A stretch of 64,000 nucleotides of DNA from Psoroptes ovis (taxonomy: Eukaryota > Arthropoda > Arachnida > Sarcoptiformes > Psoroptidae). A program made the translations under genes and the position numbers. Position 1 is the stretch's first letter. Each line of letters opens with the position of its first letter. Shown one piece after another: positions 35,304-47,300 of this stretch. The notes under the pieces were generated by a model that worked only from the letters and a program-made list of their open reading frames with translations, ran no database searches and had not been told where the DNA came from. The DNA is taken from assembly GCA_002943765.1 (NCBI GenBank), contig PQWQ01000009.1, positions 992,001 through 1,056,000 of the forward strand. The letters are read 5' to 3'.

Positions 35304-38300
35304 ATGTTATTGAAAACTACTTCATTGATCATTGTAATCCTTAAAATTTTCACAATTTTTATTCATAAATGTTCATCTATTGAATATATGAATGATTATT
35401 TAAACACGACAATTAATTCATATCAAATGAAAATTGCCGATGATTTTCTATTCAATCATTTTGAATCGTTTTTGATTGAAAATTTTGAAAATTATCATCG
35501 AATCGTTGAGAAAAATTTAATCTCCAATGATAATGAAAATATTACAAATGAAAATGATCGCGATTGTTTGCGATTATTGAATCAAACATTTTCGCATCCG
35601 TTTGAATATGAATGGTCAACTAAATGTCAGTTTATCTGGCGATTTTATCGTTTGTATTGAAATTAATTTTTCCATTGTTTTTTGATTGCATGCAGTAATC
35701 GATTCAACTAGTTCATTGTTTGGTAATGGCCTTTTTTCCGGTACATATACCAATTTTGGTAATTATGATTCGTGTTTAAAAATCAATGATGATTTCTCAT
35801 CAATCGAATTTGTTGGAAAATATTGTTTTGCTTTAATACGAATACCTAATGATTTACAATCGGATTCTGATTTGCAAATCAGCGATGATCGCAATGAATG
35901 GCAAAAATCATTGCGGAAAAGATGGGTTAAAACAAATGTACGATTTCCCATTGCTAATGCCATCTGTATGCCATCGATTTGTGATGAAAAATTCATTAGT
36001 CAAATGATTACGAATGGTAAATTTTCTTTCAAAATAAAATTTGTCATTTTCATTTTTACTCCGATATAGCATATGAACCATTGAAAAAAGTCAATTTGAA
36101 CATTGATTATTGTCAAACAAAACAACAAACACAATTTAATGATTGGTTTTATACAAAGCTTATTGTCGGGTGAGATTATTTTTTTTTCTGTCAAAATTTT
36201 TTATAAGAGAATTATTTCCAAAATAAGAAATTTTTAATTTTCATCTAATTTCAGCATCTTAATGATATCGATAATAACATTGAATTTAATTGCAACAATT
36301 ATTGATATTTACAACATCAAAAAAGATCATTTGAAAATATTGCTATGTTTTTCATTGAATTCAAATGTACAAACATTATTTGATGTCGAAAAACGTATGA
36401 AATATCGTTGGATCGATGGTTGGCGTGTATTTTTAACATTGGTCGTATTGATATCACATTTATCAATCAATCAAGGACTATTACAATTAATAAACATATC
36501 ACCATTCGTAAATTTTCCTGATGATTATTTACAGTTGACAATGCCAATTCCCAATCGTTATCTAACAAATAGTCTTTGGGGTGTAAAATCATTTTTCATT
36601 CTTAGGTATGTTCACATTTATATTTATATCAAATGAATTTTCATTAATAATGACAATCAACTTTTCTACCAACAATTATTACGATCACAAGCGGTTTCTT
36701 GCTGGCACAAAATTTTCTAAAATCAAAAAACACACCATCATTCATTGATCATTTATTGATTCGTTGGTTTCGTTTTACGCCAACATACATTGGTTATATA
36801 TTGCTATCGATTATATTAGCATTCGCAGGCAATGGACCATTATATCATGAAAAAATTATCGATAGATATGTTGAACCATGTGCTAATCCATCAAATATTT
36901 TATATCATTTATTATACGTTAATAATTGGATAGATTTTCGACAAATGGTATTTAATAATTAATAATCTTTTTATTTCAAATTTTAATTAATGATTTATGT
37001 ATTTTTTTTTTAATTTTTAAAAATTTTCGTAATTCAAATGGATAATAATAATAATCGACATAGTGTGGCTTTCAAACATGGTACATTTCGGCCGATTTTC
37101 AATTATATTTATTATCATTCCCAATTCTTTGGTTATTCAAAAATAATTTCAAATATTTTTCATTTAGCTTGATAATATTGATGATATTATCGTCATATTT
37201 AATTTTATTTGTCATATTTGTTTCAAAAATTCATGGAATACCATATTTTATATCGGCAATGTTTCCACAATTACCGTAATGTTTTTTTTCGTTTTTGTTT
37301 TATTCATAATTTAATTTAAAATTTTATCTTTTTGAGAGAAGAAGCGAAATTCTTTGAATATATCAATTTCAATTTAATTTATTTTATTTTATTTAATTTA
37401 TTTTCTGTGAAAACAAAACAAATAATACATAGTCTTGCAGATTATGGTTTTCTATTGTATTGGACAGCAACATATAATCATTTTGAAGCCTATTTCACTG
37501 GCATCGTTATCGGCATAATGGTTAGCCAAAATATTACCTTCAAAATATCCAAGGTTTGTTTGTTGGTTGATTACTTTTGTTGTTTTTGTTTTTTGTTTAT
37601 TTACCACTGATATCATACGAGATGATAATAAATTTAATTTAATTTTTGTTTTTGTTTTTGCTCTTTATTTAAAAAAACATTAATTTGTTTTTTTTCTGTG
37701 AAATAGGTTTTAATGCGAATAATATTTGTTATCAGTCAATTATTATTGTTATTATCACCACAATTATTTCCATTATTTTTTAGAAATTTTCTAGAAACAA
37801 ATAATTCAAACAATTTAATTAATAGTTATTTATGGTCTGATGTATTAATTATGTCAACATCAAATTTAATGTGGTTATTATCAATATCATTTATTTATTA
37901 TTATATTACAGTAAATTCCACTGAATTAAGCGATAATTTCATTATTAAATTTTTATCATCAAATTATTTGGTACCATTTGCTCGAATTAGTTATGCAATT
38001 TATCTGGTACATGCACCATTAACATGGTTTATTGTACATCAAACACGTTATCCACAATTGCGTAATGAATTTGGAACTGTAAGTTGAACATTTTTACCAA
38101 TATTTTTTTTTTCATTCCATTAAAAATATAATAATTGATATTTGATAAATTTCATAATTTCAACTGAAAAAAAAATAATAATTCAAAAAATTAGATTCAA
38201 TTCATAATTTTATTATCGACAATTTCAATTTTTGGTGCATTATTCATTCATTTATTATTTGAATTACCTTTTGCAAAATTATTTAAATTATTATATCGAC

Positions 38301-38440
38301 CATCATTATATCATTCATCAACGACAACCACAACAATGACGACGGCAACGACGACAACGACGAAGCCAATAAAACAAACGAATAATGAAATTTCGATGAA
38401 TGAAATTGAAAATAATAATAATAACGATAATAATAAATAA
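35304..38440 (+). CDS. NRF-6-like membrane acyltransferase
   Basis: Relative of nematode NRF-6 ('nose resistant to fluoxetine'), a membrane acyltransferase family linked to lipid transport and very common in arthropods. Nine exons: 35304-35625, 35696-36016, 36070-36169, 36255-36605, 36692-36947, 37064-37275, 37433-37553, 37707-38078 and 38195-38440; all phases agree and the product is about 766 residues. The signal peptide is MLLKTTSLIIVILKIFTIF. The extracellular NRF domain has NGLFSGTYTNFGNYDSCL and several Cys. The acyltransferase-3 part has RWIDGWRVFLTLVVLISH (the catalytic-type His at its end), WGVKSFFILSGFLLAQNFLK, YVEPC, CGFQTWYISADFQLYL, ISYAIYLVHAPLTW, with about ten membrane helices. 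It ends in a Thr-rich then Asn-rich tail. Its stop codon lies 27 bp from that of the QPCT gene on the other strand. The substrate is unknown. Confidence 0.92.
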
Positions 38441-38467
38441 TAATTATACAAATATTTGAATATATCA

Positions 38468-38703
38468 TCAAACAAGATGAAAAAAATTTATTAAAAATAT
38501 TTCCATTATTATTGCAAAACGTTCAATTGAATTGAAATTTAAATTCTCTACATTATCATTCATATTATGCCATGTACGTGGAAATGGTTTCGGTATCAAA
38601 TGTAATACGGGCACATTACGTATAATAAATGGCAAATGATCATCTCTCACGAAACTAATCATAAATGCTGGTTTCTTTTGAAATAATTTCATTGATCTTA
38701 TTG

Positions 38704-38734
<31 letters not shown>

Positions 38735-40293
38735 TTTAATTTTGGAATTTTTATTTTCATTGAATTGATTATAATTTTTTTCTATTCAACATGAATAAGA
38801 ATTATTATAATATATTCAAATACGGGAATCAAACAACATACCGATTTGAATTAATTTTTGAAAATGTTTGGTCGTATTCAAATTTGTATTATAAAATCGT
38901 TGATTGCCAGTACTGCCGATCAAATCGAACAATATAAACAATTCTATACCATCAATTGTTTGAAAATATTCAGATTTTAGCGAAGCAAATTCATAAATTC
39001 TTTTCTTATTATTCGTTAGCAAATTATTCTGTAACAATTCTCGTCTCATAGATAATTTCAATTGATCATTTTCGCATAGAATATAACGAATTGATTTATG
39101 ATTCGACTGATTAATTACCGATGTATTTAGATTGTTGTTCAATTGTTTTAATTTTGCAGCGTGTTCTTCATTGAATTTCACCATCGTTTTTTCCCATTTA
39201 TCAGCAAGATGTTTTGAACCAAATAATGAATCACTTTTCAATAATTTACTACTTTTGCCATGATTTCGTTTAAACTTTGTTCTCGATTTATTCGTAGATG
39301 ATACATCTGAACGTATTATTTCTTCACCATCAAAAAATATTAATTGTAATGTATTCAATTGTATTGTACGATTATTGATTAAATTGTATGCATTTAATGA
39401 TGAATTATTACTATTATTATTATAATTGAATAGCAAATATTTATCAAAATATTCATTCATCGATTTGGCTAAATAAATCATTAATGCACATGATACAGCA
39501 GCATCAGTAGCGCCAATAAATTCATTGATAGTTGTGTTTGCGCTAGTCGCTGTGGTTGTTGGTGAATTAATCATATCATCATAACCTTTCACCAATGATG
39601 ATTTCAATGAATCATAATGACATGCTAAAATTGTACGTTTTAATGATAATGTTTTACTTTTAATACAACCAAACCGTGGTATATATGTTGCAATTATATT
39701 TTTGAATTTTATTTGACCAGCAGGTGTTTGTGTACGAAATACATCTTCTTCTACATGCCATCTTGAATCTAAATTTTTTAATGTATTTTTTATGTACTAT
39801 GAATCATTCGAAGACAAAGAGAGAATGGAAAAAAAATATTATTCAAAGATCAAATAACCAACGATTCATCAACTAAAAAAAAATAATTTTTTTTTTCGAA
39901 TAAACAAAATAAAGAAGCCATACTTGCCGAACATTTTCATGGCCTTTTGAATTTACATTTCTTGGTATTGCAATATTATTCAAAATTGTACGAAAATATT
40001 TTTGATCATATTCAATATTATTAATTAAATTTTTGAGATCCTAAGCAAATCATCATCATCATCATCATCATTGAAATTAGAAATAATAAGTAGTAATGGA
40101 ATATATATATTAGTCAGAAAAAAAATTGAATTTCTTTGAACAAATGATATAAACTTACTGGTTTGTCTAATGTAGAATCATTATTATCATTATCATGATT
40201 ATTATTATTACAATTTATAATTAAGATTAATGAAGATATTTGCCAACAAATGATTAGATAATGGCTTAAAATTGATATTATCATTATTTTCAT
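38468..40293 (-). CDS. QPCT: Glutaminyl-peptide cyclotransferase
   Basis: A zinc enzyme that turns N-terminal Gln into pyroglutamate on secreted peptides. Four exons: 40293-40159, 40040-39924, 39796-38842 and 38781-38468; phases agree and the product is about 506 residues. A hydrophobic signal sequence (MIISILSHYLIICWQ region) comes first. Family motifs in order: TILACHYDS, NEFIGATDAAVSCA (zinc Asp, about 182), LQLIFFDGEE (zinc and catalytic Glu, about 242-243), LFGSKHLADKW, ELFILFDLIGS, RDDHLPFIIRNVPVLHLIP and PRTWHNMNDN (zinc His, about 474). It is longer than the usual 340-360 residues because of basic, Asn-rich and Lys-rich insertions (about residues 250-280, 290-325 and 404-430) that fall between core motifs. 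It ends tail-to-tail with the NRF-like gene. Confidence 0.93.
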
Positions 40294-41438
40294 TTTGTTT
40301 TTTTTTTATACTTTTTTGATGTTTTCAGTGTTTTTTTAGGTTAATTTAATGGTTCATAATTTATCGAATAATCAATCGTTGATCAATACATGCACCAAAA
40401 AAATTTTTCAATCAACGAATTGATTCCAATCATCAATTGGAAATTTTTCAATTTTTTCCGTTGTTTTTACTTCGCATGCACAAAATTCATTCAAAATACA
40501 CATGAATAGCACATCGAAACGATTACTAATCAAATAATCAAAGTTTAATACTATTAAAAATACATGCATATCACACTGAGTGCTGTGCTTCGACACTAAA
40601 TAAATGAATTAAAATTTTTCTTTCGATTTTATTTGTTTATTTATGTATTTTCTCTCCCAAAAATCTAAATATCAAATCCAAATATATATTGATGCTATAA
40701 TGGATCGAATAAATGTGTGAGATGAGGAAAATTTTTTCAAATTGAAATATAAAAAAAAAATACGTAAGTTTATACATTTATATTTGTTTGTCTATTATTG
40801 GTTTCAATTATCAAATCAAAAATATATTTTGGTTGTCCGAAAAGTTCTGGCCGCTTAATCACGATAGAATTGCTCATGAAAATCGGCCAGAACTTTTCGG
40901 ACAGCCTAATATTTTGATCGATTTTTTCCTTTTTTATCTCGAAATTTTTTTTATATTTTATTTATTTATTATCAAATTATTAAAATCAAACACTGATATT
41001 CATAATCAATGAATGAGTGAAATGAATGAATGATAATCCTTGACATGGTTTATTTTTGTTATTGTTGTTGTTGCTGCTGCTGTCGCTGCTGATGCTATGA
41101 TTATTAATTCCATTGAATTATGATGATGATGATTATGATAATATTGATTTCTTAATATTGTCATCAAAAATTTTGAATGAGAGACAAAAGATTTTAATTC
41201 AAATCAAATGTGAATAGAATTGATAATATGCAAATTAAAATATTTCATCAGTGAAAAACCAAATCCTAAATCAAAATTAATGATAATTATTAGGATTCAA
41301 ATGATGATGATGGATGATGATGATCGTAATCAATGAATATTTGATTTTTTTTATTGAATTTTATTTAATTTAAAAATTCTTCAGTGATTTGAAATGTTTA
41401 TTTTTGCATTTTAATGATATTTAAATTTTTTTTTAAAT
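40294..41438. other. Intergenic, 1.14 kb
   Basis: Holds the QPCT promoter, one MITE, a (GTT)n/(GCT)n triplet stretch near 41058-41090 and the 3' UTR of the second aldo-keto reductase. No gene recognised. Confidence 0.45.
40828..40909 (-). mobile_element. Mariner-type MITE, copy 3
   Basis: About 82 bp with ends TTTGGTTGTCCGAAAAGTTC and GAACTTTTCGGACAGCCTAA, followed by TA. The arm with GAAAATCGGCC is on the right, so it is inverted relative to copy 1. Confidence 0.85.
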
Positions 41439-42640
41439 TCAAAATGGATATTCTGGTAAATGAGCTGCCGATTCAAATCTAATCTCTCTGCCTTCATTAT
41501 TACGGCTACGATCTAATGATTTAATGTCAAACATTTCATCATTATTTAATTCAAAATCGAATAATGATATGTTCTCGATCATACGATGTTTTTTACCAGT
41601 TCTCGGTATAATAATAACTCCTCTTTGTAATTGCCAACGTAACACTACTTGTGCTATTGTTCGATTATGTTTGGCTGCAATTTGTATTAATTTTTGTTCA
41701 TTAAACAATGCTTGATTAGCTCGCCGAAGTGGGGAATAAGCAACTAAACGTATGCCTTTTCCTTGGCAATAATCTAATAATGTTTGTTGATTAAGATGTG
41801 GATGACATTCAACTTGATTAACCACCGGTTCATGACGTCTATTTGCTGATAATAATTTATTCAATTGTTTTATATTGAAATTTGAAACACCAATCGAGCG
41901 GGTTAAATTTTGATCGAGTGCATCTTCAAGTCCTTGATAAGCTAATTCAAAATTTTCTTTGCTTAAATCACTACCGATCAATGTGCCGTTTGCATATTTC
42001 GGTACTAAATCGCCGCCAGATTGAAATGATACTGGCCAATGAACAAGAACCAAATCTAAATAAGTCAAACGTAAATTGGCCAAAGATTTTCGAACCGATT
42101 GCATTGCCAATTCTCTTGAATGATGATTACTCCATACTTTTGTTGTGATAAACAATTCATTACGTGTAATTTTTCCATCACGTATCAATTCTTCCAATGC
42201 TTTACCAATGGCTTGTTCATTTTGATAACTGGTTTTTTACAAATTTGGAATTTCAAAAATAGTTAAAAATCTAAGAAAACAAACTTACTAATCGGCTGTA
42301 TCAATATGACGATAATCGACTTCGATAGCATCTTTGATTGCTTGTGTTACTTGTTCGGCGGTCGGTGCAATACGTGAAGTACCTAGACCAACAACTGGAA
42401 TCGTACGGCCATTTTTTAGTTGAACAGTCTTGTCGACTGAAGCTATTGAATGAAAAAAGAATAATTTCAAGAAAATAATGGAATGAATCAAATTTTCTTT
42501 CAAATCTAAATCTTTTTACTTGAAACTGGTACATTATTATTGTTTTGAGCATTCACCACCAATGTAGATATAAATCCAACTAATAACAATAATAAAAGTC
42601 GAAAAGATGATGAATACGATGTTACGTGATTGGCGGCCAT
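41439..42640 (-). CDS. Aldo-keto reductase with signal peptide, copy 2
   Basis: Three exons: 42640-42520, 42442-42289 and 42228-41439 (phases 1 and 2), about 354 residues. MAANHVTSYSSSFRLLLLLLVGFISTLVVNAQ is a textbook-type signal peptide with a likely cleavage after NA; it lies in its own exon. The reductase fold follows: GRTIPVVGLGTSRI, YRHIDTADYYQNE (Asp, catalytic Tyr), FITTKVWSNHH (Lys), LDLVLVHWP (His), RSIGVSNFNIKQL, NQVECHPHL, LVAYSPLRRANQ, VIIIPRTGKKHRMIENI (NADPH-binding Lys/Arg). The usual catalytic Asp/Tyr/Lys/His set is intact. The usual family size is about 315, so the excess is the leader. It is the closest relative in the window of the gene at 11207-12340. A secreted or ER-luminal reductase is inferred; a lumenal source of NADPH would be needed. 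Confidence 0.92.
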
Positions 42641-43216
42641 GATCATAATAACAATAATTTCGTTATTTTTCGTTGAAGAAAGTATAAAAATTCAACTTTT
42701 ATTTTTTATTTTTTTTTGGTTGAATGTATTATGTTTCACAACATGGAAATACTGTGAAACCAAATGATACAATGTGAGATACAGTCAGTGAGTCAAGTTG
42801 TGAGTGATTTAAATAAAGCAAAAAAAAAAACGAAAATTGAATTAGCATTTATTCACATGTCATCATTCTTTTATACATTTTCATTTTCTATCAAATAACT
42901 TTGAAAACTTTTATATTCATGTCAACATGCTTAAGCGAATGAATGAATGATGGAAATGATGATGAATACAAATATTAACATCGAAGAACATCGAATAAAC
43001 AATTATTTCAAAATTATTTCGAATTTTTGCAACATTTCAATCCATCTTCTATATCATCATTGTTATTATCATTGAATATGCGATATGATATATGAAAAAT
43101 AGTCGAGATTATATTTCAAATAAACATTTGAACATTGATACGAAAGAAAAAATAAAAAAAAAAATGATAAATAAATAATTACAAAGATTATTCATATCAT
43201 ATCATATATTTTGATA

Positions 43217-43297
43217 TTAGGTTGTCCGGTAAGTTTTGGCCGATTTTCAACAAGCAATTCTATTGATTAAGCCGAATGAACTTTTCGGACAATCTAA
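43217..43297 (+). mobile_element. Mariner-type MITE, copy 4 (reference copy)
   Basis: 81 bp between TA dinucleotides (43215-43216 and 43298-43299). It opens TTAGGTTGTCCGGTAAGTTT and closes AACTTTTCGGACAATCTAA. The outer 19 bp pair as terminal repeats. Inside, one arm reads GGCCGATTTTCA and the other GATTAAGC, around a CTATTG core. No coding capacity. TA duplication and TTAGGTTGTC ends place it with Tc1/mariner elements; the full-length mariner at 9415 shares only the first 10 bp, so its own driver is another mariner not present here. Confidence 0.9.
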
Positions 43298-43738
43298 TAT
43301 TTTAGATTCATTTCATAAAAAAAAAATAATGATAATTTACAGTCAAATCTTCTTTATCATTTTTTTACTGATTATTTCTTGAATTATTCCCATTAATTTT
43401 TTTTTTTTTTGCTTAGAATTTATAATTATCAATGAATTTTTTAATGATAAATATCTTAAATGATGAAAATTTCAAAGAAAATTTTCATTTTTTATATTCC
43501 GCTTTGTGTTCCATATTTTTTGTGTTCATTTATTATCAAAATTCATTCATAGAGTTCATTTTATTTAGTTCATTTTTATTCACAATTAAATAGGCTAAAA
43601 AAATGATAATCATTCGAAGAAAAAAAAATGAATGATAATCATATAATGAAAATTATATGTTTTTGATTCTATTCTATTTTTCTGGGGTTGATAAATGAAC
43701 CAGATTTCACTGTTTTTTTTTTCGTTATTTTGAATATA

Positions 43739-43817
43739 TTAGGTTGTCCGGAAAGTTTTTGCTGGTTATATCGTAGAAAATCATTGGAAAATCGGCAAGG
43801 ACTTTTCGTACAACCAA
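43739..43817 (-). mobile_element. Mariner-type MITE, copy 5
   Basis: About 79 bp: TTAGGTTGTCCGGAAAGTTT at left, GGACTTTTCGTACAACCAA at right, preceded by TA. The inner part has diverged. Confidence 0.85.
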
Positions 43818-44193
43818 TGTACATGCAAGTTTTAGCCTTTGAGTTCATGTATTTTTGTCGCGCATCATAGAGTGCCGGTATCTTAGAAATAGAACGAGAA
43901 AATGTATGTTAGATTCCTTTGTAACTGAGTACATTTCAATTTTTCTTATTGTTTTAAAATTTATTTGAAAAATTTTTCAAAAATTTTATTTCTCAAAAAT
44001 TCAATTTTAAAAATATAAAATTTTAATGAATAAATAAATCAAAATGACTCTGATTTTGATGGCAACATTGCTGTGTTTGTGCATTAGTATGATGTAGCTC
44101 TATGACTGTGTGTTTAACATTGACAATAAACTTTAGTTTTAAACTTAAATTTAAAAAAAAAACAATTATTTTAATTTGAAATTTAGAAAAATA

Positions 44194-44278
44194 TTAGGTT
44201 GTCCGGAAAGTTCTAGTCAATTTTCAACAAGCAACTCTATTGTGATTAAGCGTAATGAACTTTTCGGACAACCTTGAA
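44194..44278 (+). mobile_element. Mariner-type MITE, copy 6
   Basis: About 85 bp: TTAGGTTGTCCGGAAAGTTC at left, GAACTTTTCGGACAACCTT at right, CTCTATTG in the middle. It ends about 24 bp from the lipase stop codon and so lies in that gene's 3' UTR. Confidence 0.88.
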
Positions 44279-44301
44279 TAACTCATTTTATTTTAATTTT
44301 T

Positions 44302-47300
44302 TCAAATTTTTTGCCAATAATTATCACAATAATTGGTGACAATTGAATCGATTCCAATTCGCTTTTCCCTGGCTAAATTATCACCATTTTCTCCTTGATT
44401 ATTATTATCATTGAAATAATTTGTTGCAATCAACGTAAGACTTTTTAGTGAAAATGTCGATGATGATGATGATGATGAGGTTGATGAGGGTGGTGTAGTG
44501 TGTTTCTTACTGTATTGTTTCTGATGTTGTTGTTGTTGAAATATATCAATCATTTCTTTTTCATTTGTACAAAATATTGTTTGTTCATTAGTTTCCATTT
44601 GTTTAACAATAATTGCACGTAACATTGTTGAATGATTTATAAGGTATTCTTGTTTTTGTTGTTGTTGATGTTGATGTTTTAATGATAAAGTTGATGATGA
44701 TGATGATGATGATGCTGACAATTCATTTGTTGTTGTTGTTATTGTTGGATCCGAAGAACTTTTACTTGATATCATTTCAATACCGGGTATATTTGATAGT
44801 AATTTATTGAATGCATTCTGTTGCAGCTGTGATGATGATATTTGTGTTTGATTGACATTCAACGATGATGACATCCGATGTAATTCATTCAAAAAACTTG
44901 GTAACAATGGTATGGTATTCACTGTTTCCGTATTCGATAATGGTGATATTAATTTTTTCAAAGTTTTTGTCTGTATTGTAACCAATGATCGTTGTAATTG
45001 ATTTGAATTGGTAGCGGCTGCAATAGCCGTAGTACTACTGCTTGCACGCCAATCGATTTCAATTCGTAGCAATTTTCCTAAATCACCGCCACTAATTAAT
45101 ATGTTATATTGAACCATTGTTGTATCATCCAATTTATTTTTATTATTATTATTATTATTCAAATAAAATGGTGTTATCATTATTTTTGGTTTCATTTTAC
45201 TGGTTATTGAACTTTTTATCTCTTCAAAATTATCTTGTCTGATTGAAAATTCGGCCACAATACGATTACGAGTACCAGTAATGGCTAGATTTAATTTACC
45301 ATTGAATGGCCAATCTAATAATGCACGCCATGGACCACGAATCGATTGATGTTGTTGTTGTTGTTGTTGATGATAATGATAATGATGATGATGATGTGGT
45401 GGATATTTTTGTACTTGATAAATTAATTTTATATTATAATGATAATAACAAAATGGTTGCTTATCGTTTGTTTGTAGAAAATAAATTACTTTTGATAAAT
45501 TAAAATTTTTTTGACTATTTTCGCCTTCATTATTATTATTATTATTATTATTTTTAATAGATTCAATATTTGCATTATAATCATCAATACTATTTGGTCC
45601 CATTCTTATTGGACAAATAAATGTTGAATTCGATTGTATTGTTGATAATGAAAATTTACGAGACTCTTGAAAACATTGACGATAATATGGATGATCGGCA
45701 ATCATCGATGAACAATGTCCATTTAAAAATTCATCATAATTACGACAAGGAAATGCCATGAATGGGCCTGCGAAAAAAAAAGAAAAAACATTCATTCGAT
45801 TAATGGTGTAATGGTGAAAAAAATTCACAAGAAGCAAAGATAAATAAATAAACATAAAGATATAAATGACATTTTTTCTTGGATTGTAAAAGTGGAAATA
45901 AATTCAGTAATAGAAGAAATGACAAACATAAATAAATGGATAATTATATGAGATAACAAACAAAAGTGGCACAAATCTATGGATCCATATGGTGTTTAGT
46001 TGTTGCTTGGGAAAAGCAAAAATATAATGGAATAAAATGATAAAATAATTACATTCAGAATTGATTGCTTCAATATATAATAAAAATGAACGAGCGTGAT
46101 TACAGCCAATAACTCGGCGTATTCCTAAATTTGGAAAAAAAAGAAATAATAATGATGAAATAATTGATGATGAGAAAATGGTGATAATTTCAATAATAAT
46201 CATAATAATAATGACGATAATGACAATAATAAACTAAATCATTAAAAATTAACTTGTATTTATCATGGATTAAAACATGAAAAACAAACAAACGAATAGA
46301 CAAACAATGATATTTATTATATTATATAATTTACCATCGAAAATATTCTTCTCTTTATTAATATAATCAACAACATTTTTAATCGATGTTTGACTTTTAC
46401 AACCAGGCTGTTCAATACCACCATTTGGATAGAAATCAACATGTCCACATGATTGATTCATTCCAAAGCCACCGGACATAATACCGGCAACATCTGAATG
46501 TATTACATCGACAAATTTTGCATCATTCGAATCTAGTCGAACCAAAGGGTCTGTATATTGGAAATATGGTTCAGCTGGATCTAATCCTGAAACAAGAGTT
46601 CATTTATTTAAAAAATTTAAATCAATAATTCATTTTCTTAAAAATAATTATTTCACACCTGTAATATGGCCTAAATCGGTAATAATTTCACCAATATAAC
46701 CGGCCACATGTGCACCCAAACTATGGCCAATGATATGAATTCTATCGCCAGGAAATTGATTTGGATATGTTTTCTGGTTTTGAAAAAATTGAAAAAAAAA
46801 TAAAATAATTCATTAGACCAATCATTCTTATAAAAGTCGAAAGAAATTTATTCGAATCAAGTATAATGATTATGATCATCATCATCATCATCATCAAAAT
46901 GAGTATTTTTATTATCGAAATAAACTTTTATATACCGAACGGTGGCAAATAATCGATATAAAATATATAATATGAATCGATATCGAATCATTCAATTGAT
47001 ATTCTATTATTTTATTGCCGAAAAAAAAATAGAAAATAAATTTTTATACCTGAATAATTTTTATTAGATGAGCAATCATTGCACCAACTAATCGTGTATT
47101 GGCAACCGCTTGTGTATATGGTGGTGATGCACCCAACATCCAATCAACACAAATTACATTTATATCGAATCGATTTAATAATGCAATACTCATTTCCTAA
47201 TATTTTTTGTATTTTGATATTGAAAATGATTGTTTAACGATGAGGACGAATATATATAAGGAGAAACAAACGAAAAAAAAAAATTCAATTAATTTTGATC

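Larger units (their letters stand above)
42641..44301. other. MITE-rich intergenic region
   Basis: 1.66 kb between the aldo-keto reductase promoter and the lipase stop codon. Three MITEs (listed separately) take up 43.2-44.3 kb. No gene recognised. Confidence 0.5.

Noticed and set aside
11207..42640. A terpenoid biosynthetic gene cluster (terpene synthase, two reductases, acyltransferase, FAXDC2-like hydroxylase)
   Set aside because: The genes lie on both strands, are separated by unrelated genes and up to 11-kb gaps, and the reductases are secretory while the synthase appears cytosolic. Nearness alone does not support a cluster.
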